This document shows positions 7,014 through 11,451 of a stretch of 11,451 nt of DNA, piece by piece. The stretch is taken from positions 1-11,451 of the forward strand of contig JAFGFO010000193.1 of the NCBI GenBank assembly GCA_016931085.1, in the 5' to 3' direction. Every line of letters begins with the position of its first letter. Within the stretch, counting starts at the first letter, position 1. This stretch comes from Thermoflexales bacterium. GTDB taxonomy: Bacteria; Chloroflexota; Anaerolineae; Fen-1058. Below the pieces are notes generated by a model. It worked only from the letters and a program-made list of their open reading frames with translations, did not search any database and was not told where the DNA came from. Made by a program: the position numbers and the translations under genes.

Positions 7014-7158
7014 TATCTAGGTCAACTCTACCCGTATATGATCAGAATGTGCGTTGGACACCCCAAGAATACGGTGCATGCCAAAAGCATCGCGTGTGGC
7101 GACCTGGCAAAGGCGGCAAAGCCATCCTTCTGAACACTACCAGGAATGACATCTCTTT

Positions 7159-7191
7159 GTTCATATCAAGTATTTTGTTCGTGATATGAAC
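7159..7191. promoter_or_regulatory. Inverted repeat, candidate operator upstream of the HTH gene
   Basis: GTTCATATCA (7159-7168) and TGATATGAAC (7182-7191) are exact 10-bp inverted repeats with a 13-bp spacer, 70 bp before the HTH gene. Helix-turn-helix proteins bind such sites as dimers, so autoregulation is plausible but inferred. The remainder of the gap 7026-7258 holds no gene I can support. Confidence 0.45.
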
Positions 7192-7248
7192 ATTATACGC
7201 GATACAACCAATTTGTCAAGTAGATGTTTGGAAATTCAAAATATGGTG

Positions 7249-7254
7249 TAAAAT
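7249..7254 (+). promoter_or_regulatory. -10 element of the HTH gene, probably leaderless
   Basis: TAAAAT lies seven bases before the ATG at 7262, leaving no room for a ribosome binding site. The best -35 is a weak TTGGAA at 7228-7233 with a short 15-bp spacer. Confidence 0.45.
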
Positions 7255-7261
7255 TCTAATT

Positions 7262-7594
7262 ATGAAAACTCGCTTTGCCAATTGGATAGAGAACCAATAC
7301 CTGGACTGGCAAAAGAAACAAGGCGGGCGCAAGACCGTGACCGAGTTTGCGGCCTGGCTTGGTTTTGCCAAGTCAACGGTTTCTCAATGGTTGAATGGAA
7401 GAGGCCAGCCCAACACCGAGAGTTTGCATCGGCTAGCGCAGAAGCTAGGGCTTGACGTCTATACCGTTCTAGAGTTGCCATCCCCAGATCCACTGCTATT
7501 CAGCATCCAAGCTAGCTGGGATATTCTCTCAGACAGCGAGCGGGAAGCCATGGGCAAGATTGTCCAAGAGGCAAAGGGAAAAGCGGCAAAGTAA
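7262..7594 (+). CDS. Small XRE-like helix-turn-helix transcriptional regulator
   Basis: 110 residues. The HTH spans about 25-66: TVTEFAAWLGFAKSTVSQWLNGRGQP, with the recognition helix around AKSTVSQWL (36-44), followed by LHRLAQKLGLDVYTVLEL. The C-terminal part (80-110) is amphipathic helix, possibly for dimerisation. This is the common Cro/CI-like fold found in phage, plasmid and toxin-antitoxin regulators. The ATG at 7262 has no Shine-Dalgarno sequence and follows a -10-like hexamer directly, suggesting a leaderless mRNA. An inverted repeat 70 bp upstream could be its operator. Its target is unknown. A small ORF follows 170 bp downstream and may be in the same transcript. Composition is AT-richer than the mutM operon, so it may be of mobile origin. 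Confidence 0.85.
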   Translation: MKTRFANWIENQYLDWQKKQGGRKTVTEFAAWLGFAKSTVSQWLNGRGQPNTESLHRLAQKLGLDVYTVLELPSPDPLLFSIQASWDILSDSEREAMGKIVQEAKGKAAK

Positions 7595-7764
7595 GGGTAG
7601 ATCACAAAATCGGATTTGCACCCGAGAGAGGCAAGCTGTATTGCAGGCGAACAGGACCCAGGTGCAGCTTTTCGCCAATGGGGCAGCGCTTGATCTGATC
7701 ACACCAGCGAGTACCTCCGCGACAAAAGATGCGTCAGCGTCGATAATTGTCAAGGGAGCATACT
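7595..7764 (+). other. Gap between the HTH gene and the small ORF
   Basis: 170 bp without a supported gene. Short frames cross it, but none has a ribosome binding site and recognisable content. I see no terminator, so read-through from the HTH gene to the small ORF is possible. Confidence 0.4.
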
Positions 7765-7923
7765 ATGACTGAGACACCCAGTCCGCAAGACGAGCTTCGC
7801 AAGGTCGAGGCAGCACTGGCAAGGCACGAGGTACTGTGCAGCATCTTGCCTGATGATCAGCGAGAAACAGTGATGGCGAGATCCCGGCTGGCGCACAGTT
7901 CAAAGCCTAGTGGCATAAAATAA
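7765..7923 (+). CDS. 52-residue small protein of unknown function
   Basis: An ATG at 7765 follows AAGGGAG by 7 nt, the best ribosome binding site in this part of the window, and the frame runs to TAA at 7921-7923. The protein begins MTETPSPQDELRKVEAALAR and is mostly one charged helix, with ILPDDQRE in the middle. The pattern of an E/A/L-rich helix followed by a short 'lpdd' turn recalls helical linker modules seen in Chloroflexota signalling proteins, so it may be a truncated piece of such a protein; this is only an impression. No membrane segment or catalytic motif is visible. A weak GC hairpin follows at 7982-8004. Confidence 0.5.
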   Translation: MTETPSPQDELRKVEAALARHEVLCSILPDDQRETVMARSRLAHSSKPSGIK

Positions 7924-8048
7924 GGAGAACTTGACCGAAGCCTGTCAGTCGACTACCCATCTGGTGTAAGCATGCCGTTTCGCCCCCGGGTTTCCGTAAG
8001 GGGCCGTTTCTTATAGAGAAACTATCTAAACATCGGATGAGTAAACTA

Positions 8049-8070
8049 CCCCGCCGCAAGCGGCGGGGCT
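8049..8070. terminator. IS200 end hairpin, also a rho-independent terminator on the plus strand
   Basis: The 9-bp arms CCCCGCCGC (8049-8057) and GCGGCGGGG (8060-8068) pair perfectly around AA, followed on the plus strand by CTTTTT. Its place just past the Y1 transposase stop matches the subterminal hairpin that IS200/IS605 transposases recognise at the right end. On the plus strand it would stop transcription coming from the HTH side. Upstream, 7924-8048 holds only weak hairpins at 7982-8004 and 8006-8022. Confidence 0.75.
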
Positions 8071-8072
8071 TT

Positions 8073-8552
8073 TTAGGAGCGCGTCTTGTGTTTGGAGTGT
8101 TTTCGCTCTGTCAGCGACGTATCAAACAAACTCAGTTGCTTGGGACCTGTGGCTTCCGCCTTCTGGTACTTGATGTAGCGTCGGATCAGATCGCTGGTTA
8201 CCTTCTCTCCCGACGACCCAACATAATACCCATCCGCCCACAGCTTCCCATCCCACTGGGCCTTGCGCAACTGCGGAAACTCTTCAAACAATTTCCGCGC
8301 TGTCATGCTCTTGATTACATTCATCACCTGCGCCGGTGCATAGCGCGGCGGGCAACTCACAAACAAATGCACATGGTCTCCCATCACTTCCAACGCTTCC
8401 ACTTCTCACTCATACTCGACACAGATTTCGTGGATCAACTCTTTCAACCGTTCACTGATCGCTTCTTTCAGAAGCTTCAACCGATACTTCGGGATCCAGA
8501 CAAAATGGTAGGCCAATTGATAGACGGTGTGGGCGGTACGCTTGACTTTCAT
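8073..8552 (-). pseudogene. tnpA: IS200 Y1 (HUH) transposase with an internal stop codon
   Basis: From ATG 8552 the frame reads MKVKRTAHTVYQLAYHFVW and KYRLKLLKEAI, the standard IS200 N-terminus, then meets TGA at codon 49 (8408-8406), in CVEYE-stop-EVEALEVMGDHVHLF. The family normally continues without a break here, often with Trp or Gly at this place, so TGG to TGA is the simplest cause. Past the stop the HUH metal-binding motif HVHLF and the tyrosine region IRRYIKYQ are intact, up to TAA at 8073. Total 160 codons, a normal length. An internal ATG at codon 56 (the M of EVMGDH) could only give a fragment lacking the first strand. These enzymes move single-stranded DNA through a 5'-phosphotyrosine link. 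Confidence 0.9.
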
Positions 8553-8559
8553 GCCTTAC

Positions 8560-8568
8560 AGTATAGCA
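8560..8568 (-). promoter_or_regulatory. Extended -10 promoter of IS200 tnpA, probably leaderless
   Basis: On the minus strand TGC-TATACT (8568-8560) is an extended -10 element, seven bases before the ATG at 8552. No good -35 is present at 17 bp (GAAGGG), which the TGN extension could compensate. Confidence 0.45.
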
Positions 8569-8588
8569 CATCTTTGCCCCACCCCTTC

Positions 8589-9022
8589 TTATGTTTTCAT
8601 GACATTGAAGCCATAACGGTCCAGGAAGGTGATTTCAAAGGTGTTGGATGTCAGATGCTGCTCAAATCTGTCAGCCAAGTCTGGCAAACGAGAGATTGTG
8701 TAGTTGTGGCTGACGACGCGACGTGCGGCTTTCCATACGTGTTCTTGTGGGTTGAACTCGGGTGTGCTACAGGAAACCACATGATCTCCAAACGCGAGTT
8801 GGCCCCCAAGACTTTGCGAATGACTGGGCCACGGAGCCAAGGGGCTCGGTCCCACAGGAGAAGAATGTCGACGTCTGGTAATGCGTCTAGGATGTGCTGC
8901 AAGTGTCGGGCTGTTGTTTCGGCGTTCATATCAGAAGACTGTGTCACAATCTCTTCACCTGTGTGGAGGTTCAATGTACCATAGAAGTTCGTTTTCGTCC
9001 GGCCAGGATCGGAACGCGCCAC
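8589..9022 (-). pseudogene. IS630-family transposase remnant, 5'-truncated and frameshifted
   Basis: The reading starts inside the DDE domain at about 9022 (RTKTNFYGTLNLHTGEEI) and runs through ILLLWDRAPW, which carries the second catalytic Asp, to MWFPVA. At 8761-8770 the frame changes, and the other frame continues as TPEFNPQEHVWKAARR, with the catalytic Glu in NPQEHVW, to FLDRYGFNVMKT and TAA at 8591-8589. The N-terminal HTH and the first catalytic Asp are absent. The motif usually read as WDxAPWHRG has Leu for His. It therefore cannot be active. It adjoins the IS200 on one side, and the cut at about 9022 abuts the AT-richer gene pair, marking a deletion or insertion junction. Confidence 0.85.
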
Positions 9023-9085
9023 CTAGCGGCGGTGGTGGAACATGCGGCGGGGTTTTGTCGCCAAATTGGTTTTGATTGCGGCGCG

Positions 9086-9104
9086 GCTGACGCACACGTT
9101 AGGC
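9086..9104 (+). other. attC-like right half-site (integron core motif)
   Basis: GCTGACGCACAC (9086-9097) is followed by GTTAGGC (9098-9104), a match to the integron core GTTRRRY. The matching left half, expected 50-120 bp upstream, is not seen: the sequence there is the truncated IS630 and ACCTAGC (9022-9028), one base off RYYYAAC, without paired inner arms. It may be the surviving half of a broken attC or a coincidence. The interval 9023-9152 has no other supported gene. Confidence 0.3.
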
Positions 9105-9152
9105 GGGCCGTCGCAGTCGCGGCTGTCAACACCCAACAAGGAGAAAAACAAG

Positions 9153-9521
9153 ATGGACTACGGCAAAGAATTAAAGAGATATGTCGATGATGGTGCGGTG
9201 GAGTGGAAGATCGACTCAGCAGAGAAGCTATGTTCAGTCATAGCGGGTAAATACGCTATAACTCTTTTCTTACAAGACCCAGTAATGAATGGCATTCTAG
9301 GAAGTATAGGTGATGGGTTACGGATAGCCGTGGGCCGGCTTAGACAGTTGAATGTGACATTGCCGGCCAAATTAAACATGGAATTTCATCTGAGAACAGC
9401 AGAGACGTTTTACGAGTTTGGAAAATACCACAATCTTACCAAGAAACAACAACTGGAAGCAGTCGATTTTGTCGAGTCGGCTTGTGAGCGCGAGGTTGCT
9501 AATCTGAGGAGGATTTCATGA
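9153..9521 (+). CDS. Unrecognised 122-residue helical protein, partner of the metallopeptidase
   Basis: ATG 9153 follows AAGGAG by 9 nt. The frame is open upstream to 9042, but that part is GC-rich with no ribosome binding site, so this start is preferred. The protein starts MDYGKELKRYVDDGAVEW and is predicted by eye to be mainly helical and soluble. A hydrophobic stretch at about 33-52 (YAITLFLQDPVMNGILGSIG) is interrupted by polar residues and is unlikely to be a membrane segment. I do not recognise a family. Its stop TGA (9519-9521) overlaps the next start in ATGA, implying coupled synthesis with the zinc protease. It could be a regulator, inhibitor, adaptor or substrate of that protease; the sequence does not decide. 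Confidence 0.75.
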   Translation: MDYGKELKRYVDDGAVEWKIDSAEKLCSVIAGKYAITLFLQDPVMNGILGSIGDGLRIAVGRLRQLNVTLPAKLNMEFHLRTAETFYEFGKYHNLTKKQQLEAVDFVESACEREVANLRRIS

Positions 9522-11044
9522 GTCCTAGCAATACCGATATATCATCAAGACAACGCTTCGCAGCCACACAACGTTCAAAGGCATTAGAATACCTGAACAA
9601 AATCCAGTCCAACTCACCTCAGCCATCAAAGCGCATGGTTGAAGATGCATTACTGTCTATTCTTTCACAACCTGAAGAAAACTGGAAGGACGCTGCACAG
9701 CGACATGGCCTGGCTTTTGGCCCGGATATCTACCAAAGACTTAAAGCTTTAAGGGAGTTGCAGTACGAAGATCTCCAGGTGGATGCGAAGGAGAGATGTC
9801 TCGATATGCAGTCGCTAGTCGATTTCAAAATCATGGAAGAGACGAAAGCAGCCTTTGATCACCTTATTTCCGAAAAGTTCGAACGTGCTGACCAATATCG
9901 AATATCGGATAAAGTATTCTTCGGTACAATCGAAACAGTCGTTGTGAATGCCCTTATAACGAGGGTGCCGGATTCCGATGAGTTCCTGATCATCATTAAC
10001 CGTCAATTATGGGAGCTGGCAAAACTACTGTCGTTCACCCTGGCTGGCATATTATTTAATAAAAAGGGCGAGTTACGTGCATTCAATCCGCGGAACACCG
10101 AGCCTTATGCGTCAATTTTTGTACAAAATGTTGTGGCAATACTAGATCATTCATGGCCCACAAAACAAATCCCGTTACTTAAAAACACCGTACCGGAATT
10201 GATGTGGGTTGTACTCGACACAAGTCTTCATGATTTCATAATGGGGCACGAATATGGGCATTTTCTTCGGTCTCACTTTACCAACACTGGCACTTTAGGC
10301 ACTCGACGCATCGGGGGAATGGACATATCATTCAATAACACCAGTTGGAAAAATGAATACGAGGCAGATGGCGTCGGCCTAGACCTTGCGGTCTTCAGGG
10401 CAAGAGAGCAGATGGTATCCGCTGGAGCTAACCCAGCAAACCCTATGGCTCAGGGTGCGATGTCTTATGCAATGACCCTGGCATATCTGGGATGCTGGGC
10501 ATGCCTTCATTTGATGTTGCGTATGGAACAGATATGGGGAATAATCTACGATGCAGACGCAAAGCACCCGCCTACACCGTTGCGCATTGCCGCGATGTTA
10601 AGGATCATTATTCAGCAAATGCCAAACGAAGGATCTGCTAAGTATGCCAGTGAGCAACTCAAGAATGTGGCGCAGTGTATAGGCATTCTATTTCAGCAGG
10701 TCATGTCGGCCGGTACGCGTAAAAACAACTCGCAACTGAATGCATTGGAATCTGCGTTTCAGAACCTTGTATTTCAGGCGATACTTCTTGATAGGCACAA
10801 GGATGTCATTTGCGATCTCGAAGCCATGCTACCCAGTTTTCGGCCACCTTACCCAGTACACAAAACAATGCATATGATTGAGAAAAGGCAGTTGGTTCTG
10901 ACAGCCTACAAAATGCTTCACGATGCTTTTTGGCTCCAGACGGCGACTTGGCAAGAATGCGTTTCTATAATCGAGAAAAGTATTTTAATATTAAAGAATA
11001 ATTTTAGCATATGGGGTGACTACTCGCCCACATGGGGCACTTAA
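9518..11044 (+). CDS. Gluzincin-type zinc metallopeptidase of unknown specificity
   Basis: 508 residues from ATG 9518, with AGGAGG five bases upstream. GHEYGHFL places the zinc ligands H244 and H248 and catalytic E245. NEYEADGVGLDLA (279-291) supplies the likely third ligand (E280 or E282) and the ExxAD-type signature seen in M48 and related gluzincins. The HEXXH-to-Glu distance of about 32 residues is shorter than in typical HtpX/Ste24 proteins. Residues 1-240 are a soluble helical and beta region (an IETVVVNALITRV strand around 147-159) that I do not recognise. The segment 300-345 (AYLGCWACLHLMLRM) is hydrophobic and might touch or cross a membrane. There is no N-terminal signal peptide. 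It is co-translated with the 122-residue gene. Codon and base use is much more AT-rich than in the left operon, which fits acquisition by transfer. Substrate and role are unknown. Confidence 0.8.
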   Translation: MSPSNTDISSRQRFAATQRSKALEYLNKIQSNSPQPSKRMVEDALLSILSQPEENWKDAAQRHGLAFGPDIYQRLKALRELQYEDLQVDAKERCLDMQSLVDFKIMEETKAAFDHLISEKFERADQYRISDKVFFGTIETVVVNALITRVPDSDEFLIIINRQLWELAKLLSFTLAGILFNKKGELRAFNPRNTEPYASIFVQNVVAILDHSWPTKQIPLLKNTVPELMWVVLDTSLHDFIMGHEYGHFLRSHFTNTGTLGTRRIGGMDISFNNTSWKNEYEADGVGLDLAVFRAREQMVSAGANPANPMAQGAMSYAMTLAYLGCWACLHLMLRMEQIWGIIYDADAKHPPTPLRIAAMLRIIIQQMPNEGSAKYASEQLKNVAQCIGILFQQVMSAGTRKNNSQLNALESAFQNLVFQAILLDRHKDVICDLEAMLPSFRPPYPVHKTMHMIEKRQLVLTAYKMLHDAFWLQTATWQECVSIIEKSILILKNNFSIWGDYSPTWGT

Positions 11045-11125
11045 GGCTGGTGGGAAAAGGAAACGACAATCACCCCCTTATGCGCCTACCCTCATTTATC
11101 GAAAGATAGAATGGTAAAACAAAGA
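11045..11125. other. Intergenic gap between convergent genes
   Basis: 81 bp between the metallopeptidase stop and the stop of the minus-strand ORF. There is a tiny TATC-GAAA-GATA hairpin near 11098, and no convincing terminator. Confidence 0.4.
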
Positions 11126-11449
11126 TTAGCGTAACGGTTGTGCAATCAGATGCAATTTGTTGAAAAACGACATCAAATTTAAGGATTGTCTGCACGCCCG
11201 GTCCGCATAATCACGGCCGAGCAGTGCGAGCACTTTACCAGCGAAAACGCTGTGCTTACTGAACTTTAACAACTTACCTTGTGAATCCTGGACAACCTGT
11301 GCCGAAACGTGTGCACCCACCTGCACCTGTCGTTTGATGCCCATTTCGCCGACATTCACGCTGTGGTGGTATACTAGATCTTGTGTAAAATCGTAGAGCC
11401 AGGTATCCTTGGTGTAGGAATAAACACACCATATAAGAGGATAACCATG
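11126..11449 (-). CDS. Partial unrecognised ORF, N-terminus beyond the right edge
   Basis: The minus-strand frame is open from the window edge to TAA at 11128-11126, giving 107 residues without a needed start: HGYPLIWCVYSYTKDTW, then VQVGAHVSAQVVQDSQGKLL and RACRQSLNLMSFFNKLHL. An internal ATG at 11344 (GEMGIK) and one at 11359 exist, but the frame continues convincingly upstream, so a start outside the window is more likely. Aromatic residues at the left (WLYDFTQDLVYHH) and a mixed beta/helix pattern suggest a folded protein. I do not recognise the family. It converges with the metallopeptidase gene, 81 bp apart, and has similar AT-rich composition, so it may belong to the same acquired block. 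Confidence 0.5.
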   Translation of the reverse strand, partial: HGYPLIWCVYSYTKDTWLYDFTQDLVYHHSVNVGEMGIKRQVQVGAHVSAQVVQDSQGKLLKFSKHSVFAGKVLALLGRDYADRACRQSLNLMSFFNKLHLIAQPLR

Positions 11450-11451
11450 GC

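Larger units (their letters stand above)
4777..7020 (-). mobile_element. IS607-family transposon (tnpA + tnpB), ends tentative
   Basis: A serine-recombinase tnpA followed by an overlapping tnpB is the defining layout of IS607. The coding span 4868-6978 is certain. The limits given are a proposal based on the repeat GGTCAA at 4776-4781 and 7020-7025; IS607 recombinases cross over at a GG dinucleotide and leave no target duplication. If right, the element is 2244 bp, with 91 bp after tnpB for the guide-RNA scaffold. Both genes look intact, so the element may be active. Confidence 0.8.
8040..8575 (-). mobile_element. IS200-type single-gene insertion sequence, ends approximate
   Basis: A Y1 transposase gene alone, bounded on its 3' side by a perfect GC hairpin, is the IS200 layout. 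The 3' limit is near TTTACTC just beyond the hairpin. The 5' limit lies somewhere between the promoter (8560) and the IS630 remnant (8589). It seems to have landed beside the IS630 fragment. The nonsense codon means it would need a transposase supplied by another copy. Confidence 0.7.

Noticed and set aside
7982..8022. Hairpins GCCCC/GGGGC and GTTTCT/AGAAAC as terminators of the 52-residue ORF.
   Set aside because: The stems are only 5-6 bp and no proper T-run follows; the IS200 hairpin at 8049 is a far better terminator.
8037..8984. A 315-codon plus-strand frame crossing the IS200 and the IS630 remnant.
   Set aside because: It spans two different mobile elements and their junction on the antisense strand, so it cannot be one inherited gene.
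9022..9104. A complete attC site from ACCTAGC to GTTAGGC.
   Set aside because: The outer boxes mismatch at two positions and the inner arms do not pair, so only a half-site is claimed.
1..11451. A CRISPR array or tRNA/rRNA genes.
   Set aside because: No regularly spaced direct repeats and no tRNA- or rRNA-like sequence were seen on either strand.

Overview
The window looks like a piece of a Chloroflexota (Anaerolineae/Caldilineae-like) chromosome. This is a moderate-confidence inference from an ADP-forming acyl-CoA synthetase next to a BioD-like/DRTGG protein, the style of the MutM protein, the short odd-palindrome repeats and the mix of IS607 and IS200 elements. No rRNA or tRNA is present to settle it.

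Left part (1-3931, minus strand, GC-rich): a compact housekeeping operon reading leftwards, mutM (TTG start) -> ADP-forming acetate/acyl-CoA ligase -> P-loop/DRTGG protein, the last running off the left edge. Gaps are 25 and 18 bp. A 30-bp perfect palindromic element sits in frame inside mutM and is translated as ten residues.

4003-4562 (minus): a RelE-type toxin-antitoxin pair. The antitoxin is intact but the toxin carries a frameshift. Its leader (4563-4781) holds a consensus sigma70-type promoter and a second palindromic element, built like the one in mutM but with a different sequence.

4868-6978 (minus): an IS607-type transposon with a MerR-HTH serine recombinase (TnpA) and an RNA-guided nuclease TnpB with all RuvC and zinc-finger residues, overlapping by ATGA. 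A GGTCAA repeat at 4776 and 7020 may mark the ends.

7262-7923 (plus): a small XRE-like HTH regulator, then a 52-residue ORF with a good ribosome binding site.

8040-9022 (minus): transposon debris. An IS200 single-gene element has a nonsense codon in its Y1 transposase and a strong end hairpin. Upstream of it lies a 5'-truncated, frameshifted IS630 transposase.

9153-11044 (plus, clearly more AT-rich): a tightly coupled two-gene unit, an unrecognised 122-residue helical protein and a 508-residue gluzincin-type zinc metallopeptidase (HEYGH ... NEYEAD). An integron-like GTTAGGC half-site lies 49 bp before it. This horizontally acquired pair is the best candidate in the window for an undescribed system. 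A convergent, unrecognised partial ORF closes the window on the minus strand (11126-11449).

Three genes of the accessory region (IS607 tnpA, the HTH gene and IS200 tnpA) have a -10-like hexamer only 6-7 nt before the ATG, which suggests leaderless transcripts.
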